Origin: Akkermansiaceae bacterium
GTDB taxonomy: Bacteria; Verrucomicrobiota; Verrucomicrobiia; Verrucomicrobiales; Akkermansiaceae
Direction of reading: 5' to 3'
Assembly (NCBI GenBank): GCA_015061985.1
Contig: SUVN01000006.1
Location: 1-64,000, forward strand
DNA length: 64,000 bases
Shown: positions 23,415-31,572 of the stretch, piece after piece
How positions within the stretch are numbered: position 1 is the first letter of the stretch
Layout: every line of letters begins with the position of its first letter
Notes under the pieces: generated by a model
The model's input: only the letters and a program-made list of their open reading frames with translations
Told to the model about the DNA's origin: nothing
The model's database searches: none
Position numbers and translations under genes: made by a program

Positions 23415-24290
23415 CTATTTTTTCTTCTTCCTGTGTCCGGGGAAGCCCCCACGCAGCGCACGTCTGTGCGTGCGAATGGAGTTCAGGTAAATCTTCAGGC
23501 GGCGCAGCGGATAGGACAACAGATGCAACACCCCCGCCAGCGATGCGTAACTGTATGGCTGCTGAGTTTTGGAAAAATGCTCAGTACTGGTATAAGTGGC
23601 AGCAATACTGGATATCCCATCCACATGTTCAATCAAATCCGGCTGAACCATATAAATGCTCACCCCGGGCAGCGCAGCAATATTGTCGCGATAAAATGAA
23701 TCCACTGCTCTATAGATGGACAGCCACTCCCACGCATTCTCCTCTGTCGGCATCATCGACAAAATCGTATCATACATGCTCTGAGGAACAAGGTAGCCAT
23801 ACCCGGCCAATACCCCTTCTGTTTTCCAGAGGGAATGGCTTCCTTCCGTATATACTTTACGGCCATAGGGGGTTGGACGACTGTATCCGAGATAGAGCAT
23901 ATATTTGCCCTGCAGGTTATCCAAGGCATACTGCATGATACGGAGAGCACCTTGTTCATCCAGCACCCGCACATCATCCTCCAGCACCAACACGTTCCGC
24001 CACCCTTCCATCTTTGCGCGCTCAATTGCACGGCGATGCGAAAGGGCACATCCCGCAGTCCCCCCCCAGAAATGGGCGCGTTCCATGGTGCGGGGCATGA
24101 ACCACGGCGGCTTACCGTAACCCGGCAATTTTCTCCCGTCTACAGCTACCAGCCGATGCACCTTCTCCGCAGGTATTTTCCCGTCATTTCCGGAGATGAA
24201 AGATTCCATTCGCTCGGGAAAATTATCCAAATTAATTACCAGGATGCCGTCAACTTTGTCCCATGCCTGATGTACTTTCTTTTCGGACAT
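23415..24290 (-). CDS. Glycosyltransferase family 25 protein (LPS biosynthesis type)
   Basis: A 291-aa cytoplasmic sugar transferase of the GT25 family, which adds hexoses to lipooligosaccharide or other surface glycans. Family marks are VDGILVINLDNFPERMESF at the start, the acceptor region GGTAGCALSHRRAIERAKMEGWRNVLVLEDDVRV with its acidic metal-binding EDD, and AGYGYLVPQSM. The C terminus is very basic (HRRALRGGFPGHRKKKK), suggesting contact with the membrane surface. It is the third gene of a leftward group with two nucleotidyltransferase proteins, so it probably uses a sugar nucleotide they help to make. Confidence 0.85.
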   Translation of the reverse strand: MSEKKVHQAWDKVDGILVINLDNFPERMESFISGNDGKIPAEKVHRLVAVDGRKLPGYGKPPWFMPRTMERAHFWGGTAGCALSHRRAIERAKMEGWRNVLVLEDDVRVLDEQGALRIMQYALDNLQGKYMLYLGYSRPTPYGRKVYTEGSHSLWKTEGVLAGYGYLVPQSMYDTILSMMPTEENAWEWLSIYRAVDSFYRDNIAALPGVSIYMVQPDLIEHVDGISSIAATYTSTEHFSKTQQPYSYASLAGVLHLLSYPLRRLKIYLNSIRTHRRALRGGFPGHRKKKK

Positions 24291-24385
24291 ACAACCTAAT
24301 TACTATGATTTATACTACGCGTGCTTCAATCTCTGATGAAACAATCACCTGCCACCGCCCCTATGATATCTGTTCCCCTTCGATT

Positions 24386-24805
24386 TTATTTGTTAAGTCC
24401 TTGTCGAATGCTGGTGGTGGAGCGCTCCGGAAGATTACCATGCGGAATGCGGGAACTGGTGATAAGACGAATTCCCTTGGACTCCACGAAAGCTCTCTTC
24501 TCATCACTGATACCGTCTGCATTCACAAAGAAGATATCCGGTTTCACCTCATCCAACAGGGGAGCGAAATCGAGATGCTTCCCGGTATCCGGGCCTATGT
24601 ACACCTTCTTGACATAGCGAATGGCTTCCAACATATACTTACGCTCCTCTTCCGTATACATGGTCTTGCGGTTCTTGAGCGCCATTACTGTGGCGTCAGA
24701 ACCGATGGAAACGTAGACATCGCCATAACTCGCAGCTTCTTCGAGGAACGCGATATGGCCGCTGTGCAGCACATCAAAACAACCGGAAACAAATACTTTA
24801 GGCAT
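24386..24805 (-). CDS. Cytidylyltransferase-family protein (HldE C-domain / TagD type)
   Basis: A 139-aa nucleotidyltransferase with the family signature FVSGCFDVLHSGHIAFLEEAASYGDVYVSIGSD (HxGH at residues 14-17) and the second motif near the end (IRLITSSRIPHGNLPERSTTSI). Such enzymes activate glycerol-, ethanolamine- or heptose-phosphate with CTP or ATP. The track ORF starts 80 residues upstream inside the next gene; ATG 24803-24805 begins the conserved MPKVFVSGCFD. It lies 25 bp after a larger protein with a related N-terminal domain, so the two probably act in one sugar-activation pathway. Substrate unknown. Confidence 0.85.
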   Translation of the reverse strand: MPKVFVSGCFDVLHSGHIAFLEEAASYGDVYVSIGSDATVMALKNRKTMYTEEERKYMLEAIRYVKKVYIGPDTGKHLDFAPLLDEVKPDIFFVNADGISDEKRAFVESKGIRLITSSRIPHGNLPERSTTSIRQGLNK

Positions 24806-24830
24806 ATCAATGCTATGATTTGAGATACTA

Positions 24831-25985
24831 TTATTCAATGACACCACGCTTTCGGAGGCGCTCCAGGTATTTCGGGGACCACTCCACGGCTTCATCCTTA
24901 CCGAACGTGCGGCAATAGGGTTCGATGGGGTACAAATCCTCGCAGGCTTCCAGCGCTTCTTCACGGGCTTCGGGAGTCTCATACAGATAGACGGCGTAAC
25001 CACCATGACCGCCGCCGCAGTATTTATGCGCCAGACAATCGCCAATCTTCGGCAGCGGGAGCATCCCTTCCTCCAACTGAAGCTTGTAGCTCATCTGTAC
25101 ACCTATGGACAGCACGGTAATATCCTGCTCCTGCACGCCCAGACGTGCCACGCGCCCGGCTTTGGCTATCTTGCTGAAATTGCGTTCCAGACAGACCAGC
25201 CCGGGGGTATTGTGCTCAATCCGGGTATCATACACAGCCATACGGCCACGGAGGAATTCGCCTGTATTCTTGAAATCCAGTACGGGTTTCTCCCCGGATT
25301 TCCACACACAAGCTCCGGTCTCTGCTATCACGGCCGGGTCCTGCCAGCCCACGCCAAGGCCAAGCTCAGAAGCAACCGGATCCCAGCCGTTCAGCACGCT
25401 CCAGCCGCCGCTGCCGCCCAAACCGGCACCCTTGCGGTACAACCATTCCTTGAGCGAAACCGTGGGAGATATGGAGCAGTTGACAATGAACTCACCGGGG
25501 ATGGCATTCTCCGGCACATCCAGCCAGCCACCGGCAAAATCCACCCGCAAAGGCGCATGAGTGGGAGCCTTGATACGGTTCAACATCTCCACGCTGCTGG
25601 CGGTTTTGCCTTCGGGAGCGGCTTTTTCCAGCACCACGAACTCCACACCGTTCTCTACACAGAACCGGCGTTTTTCTTCCTTGTACCTATCATCCGTGGT
25701 CACCGCCAGAATATCCGGCTTCACCTGTAAAAAGACAGTTTCAAACGAGAGCGCAGCGTCTTCATCAGTAGAAAGCACCACCTCATCCACCTGTTCGAGG
25801 GAAGAAATAACGGCCAGTTTATCTGCATCATCCAGCAGGGATTTACGACCATACAAACGCCACAGCAAATCAGAGGGTGGATAGGAAACAATCAAATAAT
25901 CCCCCAGCGCCCGCGCATCCTGAAAAAACTTCACATGACCGGCATGCAACACGTGAAACGCACCCGTTACAAACACCTTTTTCAT
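24831..25985 (-). CDS. Fusion: cytidylyltransferase domain plus GHMP sugar kinase
   Basis: A 384-aa two-domain protein. Residues 1-~135 form a nucleotidyltransferase (MKKVFVTGAFHVLHAGHVKFFQDARALGDYLIVSYPPSD, HxGH at 14-17). Residues ~140-375 are a GHMP kinase most like HddA/fucokinase types: APLRVDFAGGWLDVP (substrate strand), GLGGSGGWSVLNG (ATP glycine loop) and KYCGGGHGGYAVYLYE (motif 3). A kinase and a nucleotidyltransferase in one chain would phosphorylate a sugar and activate it, as HddA and HddC or Fkp do, but here the nucleotidyltransferase is of the small HxGH type. Heptose or fucose are guesses. It is first in the group with 24386 and 23415. Confidence 0.82.
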   Translation of the reverse strand: MKKVFVTGAFHVLHAGHVKFFQDARALGDYLIVSYPPSDLLWRLYGRKSLLDDADKLAVISSLEQVDEVVLSTDEDAALSFETVFLQVKPDILAVTTDDRYKEEKRRFCVENGVEFVVLEKAAPEGKTASSVEMLNRIKAPTHAPLRVDFAGGWLDVPENAIPGEFIVNCSISPTVSLKEWLYRKGAGLGGSGGWSVLNGWDPVASELGLGVGWQDPAVIAETGACVWKSGEKPVLDFKNTGEFLRGRMAVYDTRIEHNTPGLVCLERNFSKIAKAGRVARLGVQEQDITVLSIGVQMSYKLQLEEGMLPLPKIGDCLAHKYCGGGHGGYAVYLYETPEAREEALEACEDLYPIEPYCRTFGKDEAVEWSPKYLERLRKRGVIE

Positions 25986-26005
25986 TATTCAAACGGTTCT
26001 TACAT

Positions 26006-26446
26006 TTATTTTTGCAAACCCAACCAACGGTAAAACATCCCATTGATATCCGGCAGAGAAAATCGAGCAGGTGTCGGCTTCTGCGCCGGTTCGGAGTCAG
26101 CCACGACAGGCTGAGCAGATGTCTGAGAAATTAACCAGCGCTGCAACAGGGGGATAGCAAGAGCGGAGAGCGCTTGCAACGCCACGGTACTTCCCTTCAG
26201 CTCCGCTTTCTGAGGCATCTTCTTAGTTTTCTTTCCGGAAAGTTTCTTCGCCACAACCCCGGCAATCACGAGACCGGTCAACACACCGCCACCCACCTTG
26301 AGAGCCGTACCGGATAAGGGAAACGCACGCACACACCCCCGCACACCGCGACGAACGGACTCCACAGAGTCCACCATACGTACGCGGCTTGCAGCCACTC
26401 GAGTCAGGGCTTGTTGGCGTCGGGCTTGATCATTAACGCAAGACAT
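26006..26446 (-). CDS. Small basic protein, YqjK-position (unknown function)
   Basis: A 146-aa protein, third of the trio with YqjE- and YqjD-like proteins. It has a basic amphipathic N-terminal region (RRQQALTRVAASRVRMVDSVESVRRGVRG), one likely membrane segment (VGGGVLTGLVIAGVVAKKL, near residues 50-70), a KKTKK patch and a second weak hydrophobic stretch (VALQALSALAIPLLQRWLI). Its start overlaps the end of the preceding gene by 43 bp. By position it matches YqjK of the E. coli yqjDEK group, but sequence similarity is weak. Function is unknown. Confidence 0.6.
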   Translation of the reverse strand: MSCVNDQARRQQALTRVAASRVRMVDSVESVRRGVRGCVRAFPLSGTALKVGGGVLTGLVIAGVVAKKLSGKKTKKMPQKAELKGSTVALQALSALAIPLLQRWLISQTSAQPVVADSEPAQKPTPARFSLPDINGMFYRWLGLQK

Positions 26447-26844
26447 TGCTTATCATTCTTTAATTCCTGAATCGTGGCGGGAGCGAAGGGCATCCTTCCG
26501 TACTTTCCGGCAAGCAGAATCAACACACAAGCCCCGAGCAAATGCAATACCAGCACCGTGCTCAACGCCCCAATCCACCCCAGCCAGAGCTGTAGTACAA
26601 CGCTCAACAGGGCACAGGCCACCAGATATGCCCCGGCAAGCAGCACACAGGCTGCCGCCAGCAAACAGATACGGCGTACCTGTACCTGCATGTATTCCTG
26701 AAGCTCTGCAGCAAACAGTTCTGAAAGAGCCCCCAGATGCTCCGACACCTGAGCGGCTGCTGCGCGCACCCCCTCAAAGGCCGACATTGCCTGCTGCTTA
26801 TATTCAGCAGGGGGAGCCGGTTTGTTTTTGAATAAGCCGAACAT
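26404..26844 (-). CDS. YqjE / holin-X superfamily membrane protein
   Basis: A 146-aa inner-membrane protein: short polar N terminus (MFGLFKNKPAPPAEYKQQ), an amphipathic helix, then two adjacent transmembrane helices (ICLLAAACVLLAGAYLVACALLSVVLQLWLGWIGALSTVLVLHLLGACVLILLAGKYG, residues ~70-125). This hairpin topology fits the Actinobacterial Holin-X / YqjE family (PF07332). The track start lies 14 residues upstream; MFGLFKNKP at 26844 is the family-like start. It follows a DUF883/YqjD-like gene, the same order as in E. coli. No phage genes surround it, so a lysis role is unlikely. Confidence 0.75.
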   Translation of the reverse strand: MFGLFKNKPAPPAEYKQQAMSAFEGVRAAAAQVSEHLGALSELFAAELQEYMQVQVRRICLLAAACVLLAGAYLVACALLSVVLQLWLGWIGALSTVLVLHLLGACVLILLAGKYGRMPFAPATIQELKNDKQCLALMIKPDANKP

Positions 26845-26912
26845 ATCAACTGCAAGCCCCGCCGAGTGATTACAGGACGTAATCACTCAACGGAAGAAAT
26901 ACCAACCCTCAC

Positions 26913-27242
26913 TCAGCGCTTAGAGACACCCAGAAGCAGCCCGATGAGCACACCCACACCGAGAGCGCCCAGCATGGAGCCGGTCGGGTTCTCTTTCACA
27001 TACTCCTCACCGGCTTTGTGAAGTTCCTTGGCCTTGCTGCAAGTCACATCCCAACCCTCGTTCACCTGCTGGCGGGCCTGTTCCGTGTAGTTACGCACAC
27101 TTTCCATCTGTTCCGACGCAACGGCGCGAAGCTTCTCGTACTGCTCGCAGGCATATTTGCGGGCGGCGGTCAGGCGATCGCAGGCATCTGTCGTGGGAGC
27201 AGGAGCCGGCACAGGGGTCTCAATTTTTTCTTCGTTTTCCAT
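26913..27242 (-). CDS. YqjD/ElaB-like DUF883 membrane-anchored protein
   Basis: A 109-aa protein with a proline-rich acidic head, a long helical region (AARKYACEQYEKLRAVASEQMESVRNYTEQARQQVNEGWDVTCSKAKELHKAGEEYVKENP) and one C-terminal transmembrane segment (GSMLGALGVGVLIGLLLGVSKR). This is the plan of the DUF883 family; in E. coli YqjD and ElaB bind ribosomes at the membrane in stationary phase. First gene of a three-gene operon with its own promoter at 27313-27341. The ENPTGSMLGALGVGVLIGLLL end is the most conserved part of the family. Confidence 0.85.
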   Translation of the reverse strand: MENEEKIETPVPAPAPTTDACDRLTAARKYACEQYEKLRAVASEQMESVRNYTEQARQQVNEGWDVTCSKAKELHKAGEEYVKENPTGSMLGALGVGVLIGLLLGVSKR

Positions 27243-27312
27243 GATGAGGTTGTGATTTATTTTTTACTGAAAAGGTTCAACTCTGAGAGTCATAATCTCC
27301 CTCGTTCCATAC

Positions 27313-27341
27313 TATATATCACATACTCTCACAGAATGCAA
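27313..27341 (-). promoter_or_regulatory. Predicted promoter of the yqjD-like operon
   Basis: TTGCAT, 17-bp spacer, TATATA on the minus strand; start near 27306 and a leader of about 64 nt. Confidence 0.6.
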
Positions 27342-27405
27342 GCCGTCAGGACATAAATATGTCTTTTTTCCGTCAATACTTTCAAGAAGGGGGCGCACAA
27401 ACGAT

Positions 27406-28410
27406 TCACACCGGCTTTTCCAGCAAGCGCGCCACATGGAAATGACTGCGGCAAAGTTTACGGGTAATGCGGGCGCGGCGCAGGCCTTTGAAGGGGATGA
27501 GGAGCGCCTGGATGACGGCGCGGCGGCGAAGGCGGCGCACAATCTTGCGACGAATAATGGGGCGAATCACCCGGCTGAGCCCGCAGAGAAGCGTATCGAG
27601 TGCCCGGAGGGTATCGTTTGCCACCGGCCAGTCACATCGGACGGCGTGGCGCAGGATTTCATGCACGGTTCGCACGGCGTAGGAAGGATGCGCTTTGCAC
27701 TGCATCAGGATTTCCTCACGATGGGATGCGATGAAGCGCAGGAAATCCACATGAAGCGCCTCTTGCTCTTCCCGTTCCGGGCGCAGATATTGGCGACAGG
27801 TGCTCAGTGAAGCCACCCGGTACGCCGCATCTGCCGCCAGCACGCGGTGCATCATATCCACATCTGCCAGGGCGGGGTAGCGCTGCCGGTCAAAGCCACC
27901 CAACCGGCGCAGGAGGGAGGATGCGCAGAAAAAGGCCGCGTGATTGCAGGGGGGACGCAGGAAGAGGTGTTCCGGATTGGGAGTCTGCGGGCGGTGGCGG
28001 CCGTTATCAGGGTTCACCTGCACCGCCGTAGAGAACACGCACTCCGCCTCCCCCCGCAGGATAGGGACACAGCAGGCGGCCGTATTCTCCACCATCAGCT
28101 CCGTCTCCGGCGTGATGAAGAGGCATACCCTGCCCTGCGCCAGCTGCAGGCCGCGGTTCATCGCCTCGAAGCGGTTTGTCAATGTTTCCGATACAAATCC
28201 GCTGATATGCCATCGGTCTCGCTCGGCTGCCAGATAGTCCTGAGAACCATCGGCAGAATCCATATCCACCACCAGACACTCCACGCGAAGCTCCCCCTGC
28301 ATCATCAGCGGCTGCACCGCGCCAACGCAGTTAGGCAGCACCGCCATGGAGTCCCGGCAGATGATGATGAGAGAGAGGTCGAAATCCGCGTTTCGGTCAG
28401 CAGCAGACAT
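27406..28410 (-). CDS. Glycosyltransferase family 2-like protein
   Basis: A 334-aa GT-A fold transferase. The N-terminal part shows LSLIIICRDSMAVLPNCVGAV and the nucleotide-sugar binding VDMDSADGSQDYL, followed by NRGLQLAQGRVCLFITPETEL, where the usual DxD is replaced by TPETE, and a later LADVDMMHRVLAADAAYRV, equivalent to the family's ED/QxxRW-like acceptor region. The C terminus is extremely arginine-rich (RPIIRRKIVRRLRRRAVIQ), probably membrane-associating. The weak DxD makes the substrate and even activity uncertain. It stands alone between the yqjD operon and a broken small gene. Confidence 0.75.
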   Translation of the reverse strand: MSAADRNADFDLSLIIICRDSMAVLPNCVGAVQPLMMQGELRVECLVVDMDSADGSQDYLAAERDRWHISGFVSETLTNRFEAMNRGLQLAQGRVCLFITPETELMVENTAACCVPILRGEAECVFSTAVQVNPDNGRHRPQTPNPEHLFLRPPCNHAAFFCASSLLRRLGGFDRQRYPALADVDMMHRVLAADAAYRVASLSTCRQYLRPEREEQEALHVDFLRFIASHREEILMQCKAHPSYAVRTVHEILRHAVRCDWPVANDTLRALDTLLCGLSRVIRPIIRRKIVRRLRRRAVIQALLIPFKGLRRARITRKLCRSHFHVARLLEKPV

Positions 28411-28538
28411 AGCTTATCAGGTACGGAACTGAGTGTACCGCAACCCGGTTGTATTAACAAGGAAAATGACGCATTTCCGCTGCTATTTTGTTACATGCTC
28501 CCCCGCAGCTTTCGCCATACGGCGCAAAACGTAGCGAG

Positions 28539-28758
28539 TCACAATTTATTCGCCGGGTTCGAACCTTCATTCACCTGTACATACATCACAGCCCCGATGC
28601 CTCCCGGCAATGAAAGCATACCGCATAAAAAAAAGCAATCCGCTCGTCACCGTCCACAGACGGGGTTTGGGTTGTCCCACCCAGAGCAACTCCTCATCTT
28701 TTTTGAGAGCTCCCTGCAACACCGCCCGCTCCGGCGGATTCAAATCATCTATATTCAT
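28539..28758 (-). pseudogene. Small membrane protein gene with frameshift in a homopolymer
   Basis: The start MNIDDLNPPERAVLQGALKKDEELLWVGQPKPRLWTVTSGLLFF is followed, after a run of eight T on the coding strand (A8 at 28627-28634), by MRYAFIAG and an early stop. With seven T the frame continues LCGMLSLPGGIGAVMYVQVNEGSNPANKL, completing a transmembrane segment and a natural end at 28539. The intact ~72-aa product would resemble the N-terminal part of the 276-aa membrane protein at 16772 (DEQLLLVQKPMTSLW). It may be a pseudogene, a phase-variable gene or a sequencing error; all three give this pattern. Confidence 0.65.
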
Positions 28759-28782
28759 AAGGCATTCCGGTAAACACAAAGC

Positions 28783-28815
28783 GCCCGCAGATGCAGAAAC
28801 GCAGCTGCGGGCGGC
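28783..28815 (-). terminator. Probable terminator of the glycyl-tRNA synthetase gene
   Basis: GCCCGCAG and CTGCGGGC form an 8-bp stem; the minus strand continues GCTTTGTGTTT, a broken T-rich tail. Confidence 0.6.
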
Positions 28816-28826
28816 AAAAGATGGTG

Positions 28827-30410
28827 TTAGTGGATGCGCTTGAGCAGCCAGGGCAGCAGCTCCTTGACAGCCACACGCTCCTGCTCCATGGAATCGCGGT
28901 GGCGGATGGTCACCGTATCCTTGAGCGCGGGGTCGCCCTCCTCACCCAGCGTCTCAAAGTCCACCGTGATGCAGAAGGGTGTGCCGACCTCGTCCTGGCG
29001 GCGATAGCGGCGTCCCACAGCCCCCGTCTCGTCGTAGAACACATTCATGAACGGGCGCAGTTCTGCCTCAATCTCGCGGGCAATGCGCACCTGTTCCGCG
29101 TTCTTCTTGAGCAGCGGGAAGATAGCGGCCTTGATGGGAGCCATGCGCGGGTGGAAACGCATCACGGTGCGGATGTCGCTCTTGCCGTCCTTGCCGAGCT
29201 CTTCCTCATCGAAGGCCTCACAAATGACGGCCAGCACCGTACGGTCGCAACCGGCAGAGGGCTCCACCACGTGGGGAATAAACTTCTCGCGGGTCACCTC
29301 GTCGAAGTACTCCATGGGCTTGCCGGAGCCCTTCTGGTGGGTGGAGAGGTCATAATCGGTGCGGTAGGCGATACCCTGCAACTCCTGCACACCGAAGGGG
29401 AACTGGTACTCCAGGTCATATGTCTTTTTGGAGTAGAAGGCCAACTCATCCTTGGGCACGTCCAGGATATGAATCTTGTCGCGGGGGATACCGATGTTCT
29501 CGTAGAACACCAGGCAGTTCTCCAGCCACTCATCCGTCAGGCGGAAGCCATCCTCCTCGCGGCAGAAGTATTCGATCTCCATCTGCTCGAACTCACGGGA
29601 ACGGAAGGTGAAGTTGCGCGGGTTAATCTCGTTGCGGAAAGACTTGCCAATCTGGGCGATACCGAAAGGCACTTTCATGCGGGATGAATCCAGAATGTTC
29701 TTGTACTGGCAGAAGATGCTCTGAGCCGTCTCGGGGCGCAGCCAGCCCGTGGCCGAGGGGTCATTTTCATCCGACGTGGCACCGATGGTGGTCTTGAACA
29801 TCAGGTTGAACGAGCGGGCCTCCGTCACCAGAGAACCGTTGGCGGGGTTGTAACGCACAGAATCCGTCACTTCCTCCGTTGTCTCCTCTGCCAGCTCGAT
29901 ATCGGCCGCCTGCAACTTCTTGCCGGAAATCTGGGCGTAGTACTGGGCCGCCCCCTTGCGAGCGGTCTTGGCGCTCTTTTCATCCGTGCCCGGCACCAGC
30001 ATGGAGAACTCCTTCTTCGTGCTCCAGGAACCGTCCTTGGCGGAAGCGCCCTTCCACCAGTAGGCCACGCCGCTCTGGGCGGGAATCTGGTCAGCACGCA
30101 GGCGCTCCTTGGTGAGCAGACAGTCGCAGAGCGGGTCAGTAAAGCCGTTCACGTGACCGGAAGCCTCCAACACGGAGTTGTGCGTGAGGATGGCACCATC
30201 CATACCCACGATATCGGGGCGTTCCTGCACGTGCACACGCCACCAGTAGTCCTTGAGATTGCGCTTCAGCTCAGCACCGAGAGGACCGTAGTCCCAGCAG
30301 CCGTTGAGGCCGCCGTAAATCTCTGCTGCCTGAAAAATGAAGCCTCTGCGCTTGCAAAGGCTGACGATTTTTTCCATTCGGACGGGATCCGTCTGCGTAC
30401 GATCTGCCAT
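28827..30410 (-). CDS. glyS: Glycyl-tRNA synthetase, single-chain (alpha2) type
   Basis: Charges tRNA-Gly. The 527-aa class II enzyme is of the homodimeric eukaryote/archaea-like type, not the bacterial alpha2beta2 type. Seen are KIVSLCKRRGFIFQAAEIYGGLNGCWDYGPLGAELK, motif 2 IAQIGKSFRNEINPRNFTFRSREFEQMEIEYF, GWLRPETAQSIF, and motif 3 VEPSAGCDRTVLAVI, then the anticodon-binding domain MAPIKAAIFPLLKK. A promoter (TTGGCA-17-TAGAAT) would start transcription only about 4 nt before the annotated ATG, so either the mRNA is nearly leaderless or the true start is the second ATG, residue 12 (MEKIVSLCKRRG). Confidence 0.97.
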   Translation of the reverse strand: MADRTQTDPVRMEKIVSLCKRRGFIFQAAEIYGGLNGCWDYGPLGAELKRNLKDYWWRVHVQERPDIVGMDGAILTHNSVLEASGHVNGFTDPLCDCLLTKERLRADQIPAQSGVAYWWKGASAKDGSWSTKKEFSMLVPGTDEKSAKTARKGAAQYYAQISGKKLQAADIELAEETTEEVTDSVRYNPANGSLVTEARSFNLMFKTTIGATSDENDPSATGWLRPETAQSIFCQYKNILDSSRMKVPFGIAQIGKSFRNEINPRNFTFRSREFEQMEIEYFCREEDGFRLTDEWLENCLVFYENIGIPRDKIHILDVPKDELAFYSKKTYDLEYQFPFGVQELQGIAYRTDYDLSTHQKGSGKPMEYFDEVTREKFIPHVVEPSAGCDRTVLAVICEAFDEEELGKDGKSDIRTVMRFHPRMAPIKAAIFPLLKKNAEQVRIAREIEAELRPFMNVFYDETGAVGRRYRRQDEVGTPFCITVDFETLGEEGDPALKDTVTIRHRDSMEQERVAVKELLPWLLKRIH

Positions 30411-30420
30411 AACGCAGGCT

Positions 30421-30449
30421 ATTCTATCCTAAATTACAGCGCTTGCCAA
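30421..30449 (-). promoter_or_regulatory. Predicted promoter of the glycyl-tRNA synthetase gene
   Basis: TTGGCA (30444-30449), 17-bp spacer, TAGAAT (30421-30426); predicted transcription start near 30414. Confidence 0.65.
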
Positions 30450-30472
30450 GCCAAAAGCAGGTTCTCAGCGCC

Positions 30473-31291
30473 TCATTTCTGCGACACCGTCACCACCTCC
30501 AGGTCGTCCGGCACCAGAATGTTGCCGGCAAAATGCTGCGAGGCCTCTGCTGTGTATGCCGTCTTGCGCGTTGCCAGCGTGGCATCCTCCGTGTGGTAAA
30601 GCAGCAGATTCCGCACCCCTAGCTGCGCAGCCAGTCGCCCGGCATCCAGCGCGGTGCTGTGGTGTTTTTCATAGGGACGGAAGCGCTCCCGGTCGGCATA
30701 CAGACAGAAAGCCTCGCAAAGCAACCAGTCTGCCCCCTCCACGTGCTCCCGCGTACGCTCCGCATACGGTTCATCCCCCAGACACACCAAGCGCTGCCCA
30801 TCCGGCAGCTGCAAACGGAAGCCGAACTGCTTCGTCTTCGTCGAGCCGATATCAAATGCCACCCCCGGCATCCCCAGCACAGTGAACGCATCGCCATCCG
30901 CCAGCGGACAGAGCAGAATATCCCCCCCGAAATGAGCACACACCTTCCCCGGCAGCGTGCGGCGGCAAATCCATTCCAGCGTCTCCAGCGCCTCCTCATG
31001 CCCGAATACGCGGAGCCTGCCCGCGTACTTCCCGGCATTCATGGCCTGAGCAATCATCCGCACCACCCAGACCACACCGAGGATATGGTCCGTGTGGGCA
31101 TGCGTCACGAACAACTCATGAATCCGAGTGAGCGGGAGCTGTGCCTCCTGCAGGCGGGACAGGATTCCGTTGCCGCCTCCGGCATCCGTCAGGAACACCT
31201 CCTCCCCGCAACGAAGCGCAAAGCAGGTGTTGTAACAACGGGTCACGGCGGCATTCCCCGTGCCCAACATCGTGAGCGTGATATCGTGCAT
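30473..31291 (-). CDS. MBL-fold metallo-hydrolase (RNase Z-like)
   Basis: A 272-aa metallo-beta-lactamase fold hydrolase. The metal motif HAHTDH (in ELFVTHAHTDHILGVVW) is intact, preceded by LTMLGTGNAAVTRCYNTCFALR and FLTDAGGGNGI, and followed by LVCLGDEPYAE and EKHHSTALDAGRLAAQLGVRNLLLYHTED, the layout of the RNase Z/ELAC relatives. The tRNA-exosite arm of true RNase Z is not obvious, so it is safer to call it an RNase Z-like hydrolase. It is transcribed toward the glycyl-tRNA synthetase gene, 62 bp away. Substrate unknown. Confidence 0.8.
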   Translation of the reverse strand: MHDITLTMLGTGNAAVTRCYNTCFALRCGEEVFLTDAGGGNGILSRLQEAQLPLTRIHELFVTHAHTDHILGVVWVVRMIAQAMNAGKYAGRLRVFGHEEALETLEWICRRTLPGKVCAHFGGDILLCPLADGDAFTVLGMPGVAFDIGSTKTKQFGFRLQLPDGQRLVCLGDEPYAERTREHVEGADWLLCEAFCLYADRERFRPYEKHHSTALDAGRLAAQLGVRNLLLYHTEDATLATRKTAYTAEASQHFAGNILVPDDLEVVTVSQK

Positions 31292-31489
31292 GCGGACATG
31301 TTACACCTCTTCCCCCCGCTTTTCAACCACAAAGGAAGAGAGATTCCGCTTCTGAGATTGAATTTCAACACCGTTCTTCAAAAGCTCCCTCTTTTACCAG
31401 ACAAAGTGCAGAATTTCGCTCACTTTGCTCGCATGTTGACACCTTGCAACCAACACGTTTCCCTACTGCAAGCCGGAGGTTCGCCGAAC

Positions 31490-31550
31490 TTTTCCTCGTC
31501 CATTGTTCTTCGTCCATCGTCCCTTCAAAGTCCTATCTTTTTCGGGCAAA
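31490..31550. repeat. Dispersed intergenic repeat, partial copy R3
   Basis: TTTTCCTCGTCCATTGTTCT and GTCCATCGTCCCTTCAAAG match the right half of copy R2 (7585-7630). The left end of the element is not evident. It fills most of the gap between the MBL and YD-repeat genes. Confidence 0.6.
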
Positions 31551-31572
31551 TCAGTGGGGCACTGTATGCGTT

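Noticed and set aside
26404-26844. Phage holin and therefore a prophage
   Set aside because: The protein belongs to the YqjE/holin-X superfamily but sits in a YqjD-YqjE-like operon with no phage genes around.
27351-27371. GACAT-AAAT-ATGTC followed by six T as a plus-strand terminator
   Set aside because: Stem of only 5 bp and both neighbouring genes run on the minus strand, so there is no transcript for it to end.
28545-28570. tRNA T-arm-like GGGTTCGAACC
   Set aside because: No cloverleaf can be built around it; it lies in the broken small membrane protein gene.
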